The notes: generated from the sequence alone by a model not told the origin. 64,000 bases of DNA from an uncultured Lachnospiraceae bacterium (GCA_934402055.1 CAKRTC010000005.1:1-64000); one strand, 5' to 3'. Numbered from the stretch's first letter, positions 44,234 through 53,526 are shown. A program made the numbers and translations.

Positions 44234-44912
44234 GATAAGCATAGCAGAGCTTGAGAAGGATTATCTTGAGCTTTCGGGCTTTACCGTAGTGATGAAGCAT
44301 GACGGTCTTACCGGAGAAGCCGAGGCACTGGGAAACGATTATGATCTCATAATACTTGATGTTATGCTTCCGGGAACCGACGGTTTTGACATACTTGCCA
44401 ATATTCGCTCGGAGAAGAACACTCCTATAATCATGGTTACAGCCAAGAAGGAAGACATAGATAAGATAAGAGGCTTAGGACTCGGTGCGGATGATTATAT
44501 GACAAAGCCTTTCTCACCTTCTGAGCTTGTTGCAAGAGTCAAGGCACATCTTACCAGATATGAGAGGCTTGTAGGTGAAAATGCTTCGGCATTTAACGGA
44601 AGAAACAAAAAGGCAGAGCTGGTTATAAGAGGACTTAAGATCAATAAGGACTCAAGACAGGTCTGGGTAGACGGCGAAGAGAAGTCGTTGACAAGTAAGG
44701 AGTACGAGCTTTTGCTGTTTCTGGCTGAGCATCCCAATAAGGTATTTACCAAGGAAGAACTGTTCAAACAGATCTGGGAGCTTGATGCAGCCGGAGATAA
44801 TGCGACTGTAACCGTACATATCAAGAAAATAAGAGAAAAAATAGAGTATAATACGGCAAAACCACAGTATATTGAGACAGTTTGGGGTGTTGGATATAGA
44901 TTCAAGGTATAA
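44202..44912 (+). CDS. OmpR family response regulator
   Basis: 236 residues. Receiver domain with acidic pair in IIEDE (10-11), phosphoacceptor D53 in LIILDVMLPGTDG, and MVTAKKEDID and YMTKPFSPSEL with the conserved lysine. A C-terminal winged helix follows (KSLTSKEYELLLFLAEHPNKV, NATVTVHIKKIREKI, YIETVWGVGYRFKV). Partner of the overlapping kinase. The linker (NASAFNGRNKKAE) is typical of the VanR/PhoP-type subgroup of Clostridia. Target genes unknown. Confidence 0.94.
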   Translation: MAKKILIIEDEISIAELEKDYLELSGFTVVMKHDGLTGEAEALGNDYDLIILDVMLPGTDGFDILANIRSEKNTPIIMVTAKKEDIDKIRGLGLGADDYMTKPFSPSELVARVKAHLTRYERLVGENASAFNGRNKKAELVIRGLKINKDSRQVWVDGEEKSLTSKEYELLLFLAEHPNKVFTKEELFKQIWELDAAGDNATVTVHIKKIREKIEYNTAKPQYIETVWGVGYRFKV

Positions 44913-44946
44913 GCCGTTATACATAGAATAAGAGAGGTACAAAAGT

Positions 44947-45522
44947 ATGAACAGAATAATAACTATCAGTCGTGAATTCGGAAGCGGTGGACGTACAATA
45001 GGAAAGAAGCTTGCGGAGGAACTAGGAATAAAGTGTTATGATGCCGATCTTATTCACAAGATCGCAGAGGAAAGCGGATTCAGTGAGAACTATATCAAGG
45101 ATGCCGGTGAGTATACACCGGGAGGTTTCCTTTCATCGGCGCTTGCAAACAGAGCTTTCGGACAGACCAATGAGGACTATCTCTGGAAGATACAGTATAA
45201 GATCATTTCCGAGATCGCCGAGAAGGAGTCCTGTGTCATCGTAGGAAGATGCGCTGATTATATACTTAACGGTAAGGCGGATCTGCTCAGAGTATTCATC
45301 CATGCCGATATGGATTTCCGTGCGGAGCGTATAGTCAAGGTGTACGGTGAGCGTGAGGAATCACCGGAGCAGAGACTTAAGAGCAAGGATAAGCGCCGTG
45401 CGGCTTATCACAGATTCTATACCGATATGAAGTGGGGAGATTACAAGAATTATGATATCGCTCTCAACAGCGGTAATGTCGGTATCGATAAGTGCGTAGA
45501 GATGCTTAAGTCACTGTATTGA
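44947..45522 (+). CDS. Cytidylate kinase-like family protein
   Basis: P-loop kinase-like protein of 191 residues. The start IITISREFGSGGRTIGKKLAEELG holds the nucleotide-binding loop, with VIVGRCADYIL and ERIVKVYGEREESPEQRLKSKDK further on. It resembles the family annotated as cytidylate kinase-like, often found beside two-component or membrane-protein genes in Clostridia and distinct from canonical Cmk. Substrate uncertain. RBS AGAGAGGT lies 7 nt before the ATG. It is probably the third gene of the kinase-regulator operon. Confidence 0.88.
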   Translation: MNRIITISREFGSGGRTIGKKLAEELGIKCYDADLIHKIAEESGFSENYIKDAGEYTPGGFLSSALANRAFGQTNEDYLWKIQYKIISEIAEKESCVIVGRCADYILNGKADLLRVFIHADMDFRAERIVKVYGEREESPEQRLKSKDKRRAAYHRFYTDMKWGDYKNYDIALNSGNVGIDKCVEMLKSLY

Positions 45523-45594
45523 TATCACCGACAGGCTTTATATCCGAAATATAAATGATAATATAATAGCTTCGGTCTTTGACCGAAGGGTAAA

Positions 45595-45646
45595 AACAAG
45601 CTGCCACATTGATGAATATCTTCATCGCTGTGACAGCTTGTTTAAA
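45595..45646. terminator. Terminator between convergent operons
   Basis: Long stem AACAAGCTG...CAGCTTGTT with inner pairing CAC/GTG and GATGAA/TTCATC, then TTAAAG. A smaller CTTCGGTC/GACCGAAG hairpin at 45570-45588 precedes it. It serves the + operon and perhaps azlD on -. Confidence 0.7.
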
Positions 45647-45748
45647 GCTTTAGTTCATGCCGACAGGTTTTGGTTCATATCCCGGTTTAGCAGCTGCGGC
45701 ATAAATAATAATCCGCAAGCTGACTGAAAAAGTTCAGCTCGTTTTCGG

Positions 45749-46054
45749 TCAGAACAGCATATTCATTATAAGAACAGCAAGACAGCAGCATATCTCAACA
45801 AGGAACATATTGCCGGTTATCCATGAGAGTACTACTCCCAGTATAAAGGCTATGATGCCGTATACCGGACTCGAGGTTGCTTCAACGATTGCCGGGAAGG
45901 TCATAAGAGCCAGAGTGACATAAGGCACATAGAACAGAAACGATTTGACGAATCTGTTTGTTATAGGCTTTCTGAGCAGGGTCAGAGGAATGACTCTTAT
46001 GGCATAGGTGACCGCAAACATAACGAGTATATATAAATATATATCAGGTTTCAT
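45749..46054 (-). CDS. azlD: AzlD-type branched-chain amino acid exporter subunit
   Basis: Small membrane partner of AzlC; together they form an exporter for branched-chain and related amino acids. 101 residues with four hydrophobic segments (MKPDIYLYILVMFAVTYAIR, LLRKPITNRFVKSFL, LALMTFPAIVEA, LVEICCCLAVLIMN). Start chosen at 46054, where the ATG overlaps the azlC stop by 11 nt; a longer basic N-terminus from 46111 reads through azlC coding sequence and is unlikely. Confidence 0.87.
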   Translation of the reverse strand: MKPDIYLYILVMFAVTYAIRVIPLTLLRKPITNRFVKSFLFYVPYVTLALMTFPAIVEATSSPVYGIIAFILGVVLSWITGNMFLVEICCCLAVLIMNMLF

Positions 46055-46871
46055 CCTCAGCCTCCTCAACTTTATGGATCTCGGCGGCTTCTGCCGCTTC
46101 TTCCTCTTCATATTCTTCCTCGACCTCGGTCACCACGGTACCGACAGTCTCTCTTACGGGAGCTATTATTGCTGCGGCAGAAGCAATTATGATAGTTAGT
46201 ATCATAACTCTTGTGCCTGAGGCCATAGTCGAAAACAGCGGAGCATAGCTTGCTGCAAGACCGATTACAAAGCTTGCGATAACGGCAGCAAGTACATGTG
46301 GATTCTTCTTTCCAGGAGGGATCACTATGGCAAGGAACATTGCGAATATCGCAACATTCATAGCCTCAACGAATACCGGAGGAAGTATGTTTCCTACTAT
46401 GACGCCGAGTATGGTTCCGAGAGCCCAACCTGATACTGAGGTGGCTATCGCCGCATACATATAAGACGGACGCAGGTAACCCGGAGTCATGATGGCAAGC
46501 CCAAACATCTCATCAGTAAGACCGAAGCCTATGATAAGTCGCTGTATAAGGCCGGCACCGGGAGCAAACTTCTGACTTATGGCACAGCTCATAAGCAGAT
46601 AGCGGGCATTTGCAATAAGTATCATGAGAGCAAGCTCAATGTATGTGGCACCCTCGGAATACAGCAATATACCTGCGTATTCTCCGGAAGAGGAAACGCT
46701 GGTTACGCTAAGCAAAAAGCCCTGGAACGCATTGAAGCCGACGTTTCCGGCGGCAATACCGAGAGAAAATGCTACGGCAAAATAACCCAGGAAAACAGGG
46801 ATCGCATCACGGGCACCCTTGGCAGGAGTCCATGCATCGCCAAAGGTGCTTGAATTTATCTTTTCTTCCAT
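46044..46871 (-). CDS. azlC: AzlC-type branched-chain amino acid exporter subunit
   Basis: Membrane permease of 275 residues. GARDAIPVFLGYFAVAFSLGIAAGNVG, ISQKFAPGAGLIQRLIIGFGLTDEMFGLA and AIFAMFLAIVIPPGKK are typical of AzlC. The last 40 residues are a strongly acidic Glu/Ala-rich cytosolic tail (EVEEEYEEEEAAEAAE), longer than usual; it is encoded just before the azlD start. The gene follows rfbA with a 2-nt gap, so sugar-nucleotide and amino acid export genes share a transcript here. Confidence 0.9.
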   Translation of the reverse strand: MEEKINSSTFGDAWTPAKGARDAIPVFLGYFAVAFSLGIAAGNVGFNAFQGFLLSVTSVSSSGEYAGILLYSEGATYIELALMILIANARYLLMSCAISQKFAPGAGLIQRLIIGFGLTDEMFGLAIMTPGYLRPSYMYAAIATSVSGWALGTILGVIVGNILPPVFVEAMNVAIFAMFLAIVIPPGKKNPHVLAAVIASFVIGLAASYAPLFSTMASGTRVMILTIIIASAAAIIAPVRETVGTVVTEVEEEYEEEEAAEAAEIHKVEEAEDET

Positions 46872-46873
46872 CG

Positions 46874-47758
46874 TTATTTCTTGTCTACGAACTTTCCGTC
46901 AAGAACATCCTTGAGGTACTTACCGTACTGATTCTTCTTGAGAGGCTCATAGGACTCAAGCACCTGCTCACGTGTGATCCATCCGTTGAGATAAGCGATC
47001 TCCTCAAGGCATGCGATCTTACGGTGCTGATGAGTCTCCATGGTACGAACGAAATTGCCTGCATCCATGAGAGATTCGTGAGTACCTGTATCAAGCCAGG
47101 TAAAGCCCTGTCCCAAAAGCTCTACATCAAGCTCATTGTTCTCAAGATATATGCGGTTAAGATCGGTGATCTCAAGCTCGCCCCTAGCTGAAGGCTTAAG
47201 AGCCTTGGCGTACTCAACCACCTTGTTGTCATAGAAATAAAGTCCGGTTACACAGTAATTTGACTTAGGATGCTCAGGCTTTTCCTCTATGGAGACAGCC
47301 TTGCCGTCCTTATCAAATTCAACTATACCGAAACGCTCCGGATCGTCTACATAGTAACCGAATACAGTTGCACCGGTCTCCTTGTCAGCGGCTTTCTTGA
47401 GCTTCTCCTTGAAGCCGTGACCTGCAAAAATATTGTCTCCGAGTATCATGGCAACCTTATCGTCACCTATGAAATCCTCTCCGATGATGAAAGCCTGTGC
47501 AAGTCCGTCCGGTGAAGGCTGAACCTTGTAGCTTAAATTAAGTCCGAACTGACTTCCGTTACTTAAAAGATCCTCAAATCTCGGCGTATCGCTCGGTGTA
47601 GAGATGATAAGAATGTCCCTGATGCCGGCGCTCATAAGCACAGACAGCGGGTAATAGATCATCGGCTTGTCATATATAGGCAAAAGCTGCTTTGAAGTAA
47701 CTTTTGTAAGCGGATATAATCTTGTGCCGGAGCCGCCGGCGAGAATAATACCTTTCAT
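46874..47758 (-). CDS. rfbA: Glucose-1-phosphate thymidylyltransferase
   Basis: Makes dTDP-glucose, the first step to dTDP-L-rhamnose. 294 residues. GIILAGGSGTRLYPLT with the nucleotide-binding loop, KQLLPIYDKPMIYYPLS, GDNIFAGHGF, EEKPEHPKSNYCVTGLYFYD and FTWLDTGTHESL are diagnostic. RBS ACGGAGGG before the ATG is strong. Divergent from rfbB across a 256-bp intergenic region. Confidence 0.96.
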   Translation of the reverse strand: MKGIILAGGSGTRLYPLTKVTSKQLLPIYDKPMIYYPLSVLMSAGIRDILIISTPSDTPRFEDLLSNGSQFGLNLSYKVQPSPDGLAQAFIIGEDFIGDDKVAMILGDNIFAGHGFKEKLKKAADKETGATVFGYYVDDPERFGIVEFDKDGKAVSIEEKPEHPKSNYCVTGLYFYDNKVVEYAKALKPSARGELEITDLNRIYLENNELDVELLGQGFTWLDTGTHESLMDAGNFVRTMETHQHRKIACLEEIAYLNGWITREQVLESYEPLKKNQYGKYLKDVLDGKFVDKK

Positions 47759-48020
47759 GGTAACCCTCCGTAAAAAAACGAAATATACAGACGCAGCTTA
47801 AAACTACGCCCACTTAAAAGAAGTATACTATTTTTAGCTGATTTATGGTAGTATATTTTGATGGATGTGAAGCATTACGGATGATCATGACGGTAAATCA
47901 TTCTTTATCGTTATTAAGCTTGTCCGGTGCATGGAACAAAGGATTCGGGCAGATCGACTCAGCATATGGAGAACAAGGCATGCCCGTTAATTTAAGAAAA
48001 TACAAAAAGAGGAAATGATA
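47759..48020. other. Divergent rfbA/rfbB intergenic region
   Basis: About 260 bp, AT-rich near 47820-47860 where promoter boxes for both directions probably lie (TATACT, TATATT), but no clear pair with correct spacing. No gene or RNA recognised. Confidence 0.4.
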
Positions 48021-49088
48021 ATGAGAAAATATCTTGTAACAGGATGTGCAGGATTCATCGGCAGCAATTTTATATATTACATGCTCAAGAAGTATGATGA
48101 CATTCTTATCGTAAACCTTGATAAGCTTACCTATTGCGGAAACTTAGAGAACCTTAAGGGGGTTGAGAATGATAAGAGACACATCTTTGTACAGGGAGAT
48201 ATATGTGACAAGGAGCTTGTTGCGGGACTTATCAAGCAGTACGATCCGGACTTTATCATCAACTTTGCGGCAGAATCTCATGTAGACCGTTCTATAGCTA
48301 ATCCGGAGATATTTGTTCAGTCCAATGTAATGGGTACTGTAAATCTTCTTCAGAGAGCCAAGGATGCGTGGTATGACTCGGACAATAAGAGCTGGAAGGA
48401 AGGAAAGAAGTACCTTCAGGTTTCTACAGATGAAGTATACGGAGCACTCGGAGCCGAGGGCTTCTTCATGGAGACAACTCCTATCGATCCGCACAGCCCG
48501 TATTCAAGTTCAAAGGCATCTGCGGATATGTTTGTTAAGGCCTTCCACGATACCTACGGAATGCCTATGAATATTACACGCTGCTCCAACAACTACGGAC
48601 CTTACCAGTTCCCGGAGAAGCTCATTCCGCTTATGATCAACAATGTCAAGCATCATCATCAGCTCCCGGTATACGGAGACGGAATGCAGATCAGAGACTG
48701 GCTGTATGTTGAGGATCACTGCAAGGCTATAGATATGGTAGCCAATGACGGCAAGCCGGGTGAGATCTACAATGTAGGCGGACATAACGAGAGAGCCAAT
48801 ATATTTATAGTCAAGACAATTATCGAGCAGCTCCATGACAGACTTCATGATGATGCCATCAATGAGAGTCTTATCAAGCATGTTGAGGACAGACTCGGAC
48901 ATGACAGAAGATACGGAATCGATCCGTCCAAGATCAAGAGAGATCTCGGATGGTATCCGGAGACTCCTTTCGAAAAGGGTATAGTACTTACCATTGACTG
49001 GTACCTTGACAATGAGGAGTGGATGAATAATGTTACCTCCGGCAATTATCAGAAGTACTATGCCGAGATGTACAAGAACCGTGTCTGA
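48021..49088 (+). CDS. rfbB: dTDP-glucose 4,6-dehydratase
   Basis: Second step of dTDP-rhamnose synthesis. 355 residues from the ATG at 48021, which has GAGG at proper distance; the ATG at 48015 is too close to it. NAD-binding VTGCAGFIGSNFIYYML, SHVDRSI, the catalytic region STDEVYGALG with YSSSKASADMFVKAF (Tyr/Lys), and RCSNNYGPYQFPEKLIPL are all present. Confidence 0.96.
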   Translation: MRKYLVTGCAGFIGSNFIYYMLKKYDDILIVNLDKLTYCGNLENLKGVENDKRHIFVQGDICDKELVAGLIKQYDPDFIINFAAESHVDRSIANPEIFVQSNVMGTVNLLQRAKDAWYDSDNKSWKEGKKYLQVSTDEVYGALGAEGFFMETTPIDPHSPYSSSKASADMFVKAFHDTYGMPMNITRCSNNYGPYQFPEKLIPLMINNVKHHHQLPVYGDGMQIRDWLYVEDHCKAIDMVANDGKPGEIYNVGGHNERANIFIVKTIIEQLHDRLHDDAINESLIKHVEDRLGHDRRYGIDPSKIKRDLGWYPETPFEKGIVLTIDWYLDNEEWMNNVTSGNYQKYYAEMYKNRV

Positions 49089-49126
49089 TAAAGCAAAGCA
49101 ATTAAGTATATACGGCGAGTGAGATA

Positions 49127-49975
49127 ATGAAGATACTTGTAACAGGCATACGCGGCCAGCTCGGTCACGATGTGGTTGAAGAATTAACAAAGAGACATAT
49201 TGAGGCAGTCGGCGTCAATTCCGATGATATGAATATCACGGATAAGCACAGCGTCGACACCTGTTTTGACAGCATTCATCCGGATGCTGTCATTCATTGT
49301 GCGGCATGGACAGCAGTGGATGCTGCCGAGGATGAAGTTGCAGCCTGCAGGGCTGTAAATGTTGACGGTACGGAGTATATTGCCGAGGCGTGCAGACGCT
49401 TTGACATACCTATGATGTATTTTTCCACCGATTACGTTTTTAACGGTGAAGGCACAAGACCGTGGAAGCCGGAGGATAAGACCGCTCCTATAGGCGTATA
49501 CGGACAGTCCAAGCTTGACGGAGAAGAGGCGGTAAGACGTATACTTCCGGACAAGCATTTTATAATCAGACTTCAGTGGGTATACGGCATCAACGGCAAG
49601 AATTTCGTCAAGACCATGCTTAAGCTTGCAGAGACACATGACAGACTGACCGTAGTAAGCGATCAGATAGGCGGACCGTCATATACGAGAGATATAGCAA
49701 GTCTTGCCTGCGATATGATAGTAACGGATAAGTACGGCACTTATCATGCCGCCAACACAGGCTATTGCTCATGGTATGAATTTGCCAAAGCTATATTTGC
49801 GGAAGCCGGAAAGCAGGTAGATGTTGTTCCGGTAAGCTCTGAGGAATATCCTTCCAAGGCCAAGAGACCTCACAATTCAAGGCTCGATACATCAAAGCTT
49901 GAGGAAGCGGGATTTACAAAGATGCCGTCGTGGCAGGATGCCTTGCATCGTTTTATAGCAGAATTGAACGCCTGA
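49127..49975 (+). CDS. rfbD: dTDP-4-dehydrorhamnose reductase
   Basis: Last step of dTDP-L-rhamnose synthesis. 282 residues. ILVTGIRGQLGHDVVEEL, INCAAW-like IHCAAWTAVDAAEDE, YFSTDYVFNGEG, YGQSKLDGEEAVR (Tyr/Lys pair) and WQDALHRFI at the end. The epimerase gene rfbC, which should act between RfbB and RfbD, is not in this window. Confidence 0.95.
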   Translation: MKILVTGIRGQLGHDVVEELTKRHIEAVGVNSDDMNITDKHSVDTCFDSIHPDAVIHCAAWTAVDAAEDEVAACRAVNVDGTEYIAEACRRFDIPMMYFSTDYVFNGEGTRPWKPEDKTAPIGVYGQSKLDGEEAVRRILPDKHFIIRLQWVYGINGKNFVKTMLKLAETHDRLTVVSDQIGGPSYTRDIASLACDMIVTDKYGTYHAANTGYCSWYEFAKAIFAEAGKQVDVVPVSSEEYPSKAKRPHNSRLDTSKLEEAGFTKMPSWQDALHRFIAELNA

Positions 49976-49996
49976 ACTGGCAGGACGGAGAATAAA

Positions 49997-51352
49997 GTGG
50001 GAAAGTATTTCGGAACAGACGGTTTCAGAGGTGAGGCAAATGTTGATCTCACCGTCGGAGATGCATTTAAGGTAGGAAGATTTCTTGGCTGGTATTACGG
50101 CAGGAAACATCCCGGAGTTAAGTGCCGCATAGTTATAGGCAAGGATACAAGACGTTCTTCATATATGTTTGAGGATGCTCTTTCATCAGGTATAACGGCA
50201 TCAGGAGCAGACGTATATCTTATGCACGTAACGACAACTCCTTCGGTATCCTATATAACCAGAGTAGATGAATTTGACTGCGGAGTGATGATATCCGCAT
50301 CACATAACCCTTACTATGACAATGGTATCAAGGTCATAAACGGCAACGGAGAGAAGCTTGGTGACGATACCATAGAGAGGATAGAGGAGTATCTTGACGG
50401 CAAGATAGGTGAGATACCGCTGGCTGTAAGAGATGAGATCGGAAGGACTGTCGATTATGCTTCGGGTCGTAACCGTTATATCGGATATCTCATATCCATA
50501 GCCAAAAACTCGTTCAAGGATAAGCATGTTGCCCTTGACTGTGCAAACGGTTCGGCTTCCGCTATTGCTAAGCCTGTTTTCGACGCATTGGGCGCACATG
50601 TTCATATCATGGGCAACGAGCCTAACGGCACAAATATTAATGATAAGGTAGGTTCTACCCATCTTGAGGCATTGCAGCAGTTTGTCATATCCGAGGGCTG
50701 TGATATCGGCTTCGCATATGACGGAGACGCCGACCGCTGTCTTGCAGTCGATGAGAAGGGACATGTAGTTAACGGCGACAAAATAATGTATGCCTGTGCC
50801 GTAAGTATGAAGAATGAAGGCATACTTAAGAAGGATACCGTAGTAGTTACCGTTATGTCCAATTTCGGACTCTTCAAAGCCTTTGACAGAGCCGGAATCA
50901 AATACGAAAAGACTGCTGTCGGAGACAGATATGTCTGGGAGAATATGGCAAAGAACAACTACTCTCTCGGCGGAGAACAGTCGGGACATATAATTTTCTC
51001 AAAGCATGCGACCACAGGGGACGGCATACTTACCTCGATCAACCTTATGGACGTATTTGTTGAGTCCAAGCAGGAGGCATCCAAGCTTTTTGAGGATTGT
51101 CCTATGTATCCTCAGTGTCTCAAGAATGTCAGAGTCAGCGATAAAAATGCAGCAATGACAGATCCGAAGATACTTGAGGAAGTAGATAAGGTAGGAAAGG
51201 AACTCGGAGATTCCGGACGTATACTCTACAGACCTTCGGGAACAGAGCCTCTCGTAAGAGTTATGGTCGAAGCAAGCACAGAGGAAGCCTGCGAGGCTTA
51301 TGTAGACAGAGTTATTGCCGTCATCAGAGAAAGCGGAAACGCAGCAGAATGA
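49997..51352 (+). CDS. glmM: Phosphoglucosamine mutase
   Basis: Alpha-D-phosphohexomutase converting glucosamine 6-phosphate to the 1-phosphate for peptidoglycan precursors. 451 residues. GKYFGTDGFRGEANVDLT at the N-terminus, the active phosphoserine in GVMISASHNPYYDNGIK (Ser102), the metal loop AYDGDADRCLAVD, the sugar loop GEQSGH, and the C-terminal RPSGTEPLVRVM. GTG start at 49997 set by RBS GGAG 8 nt upstream. Its stop overlaps the GT8 start (ATGA). The context of surface-sugar genes fits cell-wall supply. Confidence 0.93.
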   Translation: MGKYFGTDGFRGEANVDLTVGDAFKVGRFLGWYYGRKHPGVKCRIVIGKDTRRSSYMFEDALSSGITASGADVYLMHVTTTPSVSYITRVDEFDCGVMISASHNPYYDNGIKVINGNGEKLGDDTIERIEEYLDGKIGEIPLAVRDEIGRTVDYASGRNRYIGYLISIAKNSFKDKHVALDCANGSASAIAKPVFDALGAHVHIMGNEPNGTNINDKVGSTHLEALQQFVISEGCDIGFAYDGDADRCLAVDEKGHVVNGDKIMYACAVSMKNEGILKKDTVVVTVMSNFGLFKAFDRAGIKYEKTAVGDRYVWENMAKNNYSLGGEQSGHIIFSKHATTGDGILTSINLMDVFVESKQEASKLFEDCPMYPQCLKNVRVSDKNAAMTDPKILEEVDKVGKELGDSGRILYRPSGTEPLVRVMVEASTEEACEAYVDRVIAVIRESGNAAE

Positions 51353-52347
51353 ATATAGTTTATAACTGTAATGATGCCTTTGCCGTACATACTGCGGTAA
51401 GCATTGCCTCTTTATTCGATAATAACCGTGGCAGTGATCTTATCAATGTATATATACTCGCCAATGCCCTGAGCAGCGAAAGCAAGGAGCGTTTTGCAAA
51501 GCTTGAGTCGGAATTCGACACTAAGGAGCGTCCAAGGCATATTGAGACTATAGATCTTAAGGACTATTCGAAGATGCTGAAGCTTGCCTTCGGAGGCAAG
51601 GTGGATACCGGAAGCTTTGACCCGACTGTGCTTGCAAGACTGTTTGCACCGGCGCATTTACCGGATGAAGTTGAAAGGTATATATACCTTGATGCCGATA
51701 CTGTTGTGCTCGGAGATATAAGCAGGCTGTGGGAGACAAAGCTTGACGGGGCCGTATGCGGTATGGCAGCGGAGCCTACCATATATGCAAAGACGAAGCA
51801 GATACTCGGTATGTCAGAGGATGATGCCTATTATAACAGCGGCGTGATACTTACCGACAGACTTAAGTGGGAAGAGGAAGGCATAAGTTCAAAGTGCATA
51901 GACTGCTATAATGAAGCAGGCGGTAAGGGTCTTGATTTTCCTGATCAGGATATAATAAATGTCGTGCTTAAGGGCAGGATCAGGACACTTTGGCAGGGCT
52001 GGAATTTCTTTTCAAATTATCATTACAGAGATTATAAGAGCCTTAAGCTGCAGGCCGGCTGGTACGCCGGGCTTGTCACAAAAGAGGCGTATGAAGCTGC
52101 GAGACTAAGCCCAAGTATAGTGCATTTTGCCGGAGGCGAGAGGCCGTGGTTAAGAGCTAACCGTAATCCTTACAGAGAGAGCTATGCGCATTATCTTGAG
52201 TTTACCGAATGGCGTGGTACTCCTCTGCAAAAAGGCAAAGAAGCCGATATGCTTTTGTATCATTGTGTTAATCTTGTTACAAAAGCCTGCCCGAGAATAC
52301 GCATGCTTATATCTGCTTTGTATCTGAAGATACGAACAAGGAAGTAA
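51349..52347 (+). CDS. Glycosyltransferase family 8 protein
   Basis: 332 residues. GT8 features: NIVYNCNDAFAVHTAVSIASL at the start, the metal-binding DxD in YIYLDADTVVLGDISRLW, YYNSGVILTDRLKW, DFPDQDIINVVLKG, and the end motif SIVHFAGGERPW. Retaining transferase, probably using UDP-glucose or UDP-galactose for a surface glycan. Acceptor unknown. Translationally coupled to glmM. Confidence 0.9.
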   Translation: MNIVYNCNDAFAVHTAVSIASLFDNNRGSDLINVYILANALSSESKERFAKLESEFDTKERPRHIETIDLKDYSKMLKLAFGGKVDTGSFDPTVLARLFAPAHLPDEVERYIYLDADTVVLGDISRLWETKLDGAVCGMAAEPTIYAKTKQILGMSEDDAYYNSGVILTDRLKWEEEGISSKCIDCYNEAGGKGLDFPDQDIINVVLKGRIRTLWQGWNFFSNYHYRDYKSLKLQAGWYAGLVTKEAYEAARLSPSIVHFAGGERPWLRANRNPYRESYAHYLEFTEWRGTPLQKGKEADMLLYHCVNLVTKACPRIRMLISALYLKIRTRK

Positions 52348-52397
52348 GAAAGCAAATGCACTATGGATATCAGGCAGATATCCGGAAATGATAGTTT

Positions 52398-53417
52398 ATG
52401 AAAATCGCAATTGTATTACTTAATTATAATGATGCGAAAGGAACCGTTGATGCGTTAAAACGCATTGACGGCTTTTCTTGTTTTAATGATGTCATAGTTG
52501 TAGACAACGCATCCTGTGATGACAGTGCTGTGCAGATCGAAAAGGCTGTTGAGGGAAGCGGTATTCATTTTATAAAGGCACCCAAGAACGGCGGTTACGG
52601 CTACGGCAATAATATCGGAGTCAGATACGCATACGAAAAGCTGCATGACGAACTTGTGCTTATAGCAAATCCGGATGCAGAATTTGACGAAGCCCTGATA
52701 CTTGCTATGGGCAGACTGTTTGAATATAAGGAAAATGTCGGGGCTGTCGGTGCGGTAATGCGCGTTCATAGTAAGAAAAAGCAAAAGCACAGCCGATATA
52801 TCGAACTTGGTGCAGTAAAGGCAGACAAAGGCACAGCAGCACAGATAACTAATGAAAAGCAGGATATTCATTTTTCTTATGAGGAGTATCTTGCCTCAGG
52901 CTGGAAGAGGAGAGGCTTCCTTGGAAGTCTGATAAACTCAGGTCCTGTATTAAGACGATTATTTAGGCATAGCATCAATTATCCGTATGAGCATTATCTG
53001 GGAATAAAGCCTGATGATAATAAGAATGACAATATCGAACCGGGACTTCCTTCGGCATGCAAGGTGTATGCGGTACACGGGTCATTGCTCATGGTGTCGG
53101 CAGCAGTCTTCTGCAGCTTAGGCGGCTATGACGAGGGAATGTTTCTCTACGGAGAGGAAAATGTACTCGCTGAAAAGCTCTTAAGAGCAGGCTTTGATTC
53201 ATATCTTGTCAATATGGGATATAAGCATGCAGGCTCGGTCAGCATAAGCGGTTCCGGTCATACGGCTGTAAAACGTCAGCGCTTCCGAAACGAATCGGAA
53301 AACTATTATTACAGAAAATACTTAGCTTGTTCCAAGCTTAAACTTATGCTTGCAAAATCAGTACAGAACATAGTGCTTGCCGAGACGAAGCTGGCAGCGT
53401 TGTTTGGAATATTGTAA
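52398..53417 (+). CDS. Glycosyltransferase family 2, rhamnosyltransferase-like
   Basis: 339 residues. AIVLLNYNDAKGTVDALKRI, VIVVDNASCDDS, GGYGYGNNIGVRYA and IANPDAEFDEALI are typical of WbbL/RfbF-type GT2 enzymes that add rhamnose. The late GSLLMVSAAVFCSLGGYDEGMFLYGEE motif supports that subgroup. The dTDP-rhamnose genes 2.5-5 kb upstream fit such a donor. No membrane domain. Confidence 0.88.
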   Translation: MKIAIVLLNYNDAKGTVDALKRIDGFSCFNDVIVVDNASCDDSAVQIEKAVEGSGIHFIKAPKNGGYGYGNNIGVRYAYEKLHDELVLIANPDAEFDEALILAMGRLFEYKENVGAVGAVMRVHSKKKQKHSRYIELGAVKADKGTAAQITNEKQDIHFSYEEYLASGWKRRGFLGSLINSGPVLRRLFRHSINYPYEHYLGIKPDDNKNDNIEPGLPSACKVYAVHGSLLMVSAAVFCSLGGYDEGMFLYGEENVLAEKLLRAGFDSYLVNMGYKHAGSVSISGSGHTAVKRQRFRNESENYYYRKYLACSKLKLMLAKSVQNIVLAETKLAALFGIL

Positions 53418-53427
53418 ATACCATCGA

Positions 53428-53526
53428 TGCCGGATCATTGCGTAAGCAATCGAGCCGGGCGCAAGTATGCGCCAAGGAGTATCTTTTTTATAATTGCGAC
53501 TAAATAAAAGCGTCAGCGATCCGGTA
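53428..53526 (+). repeat. Degenerate relative of the dispersed repeat, copy C
   Basis: Flanked by a 9-bp inverted repeat TGCCGGATC (53428-53436)/GATCCGGTA (53518-53526, one G-U). Inside lie ATTGC-GTAA-GCAAT, GGCGCA-AGTA-TGCGCC and a tail GCCAAGGAGTATCTTTTTTA that lines up with the GCCAAGGCACATTCTTTTTTA tail of copy A. The AT-rich hairpin is missing. It lies after the GT2 stop and could act as terminator. Confidence 0.55.

Noticed and set aside
47759..48020. Specific promoter pair for rfbA and rfbB
   Set aside because: -10-like boxes occur, but no -35 at acceptable spacing could be identified with confidence.
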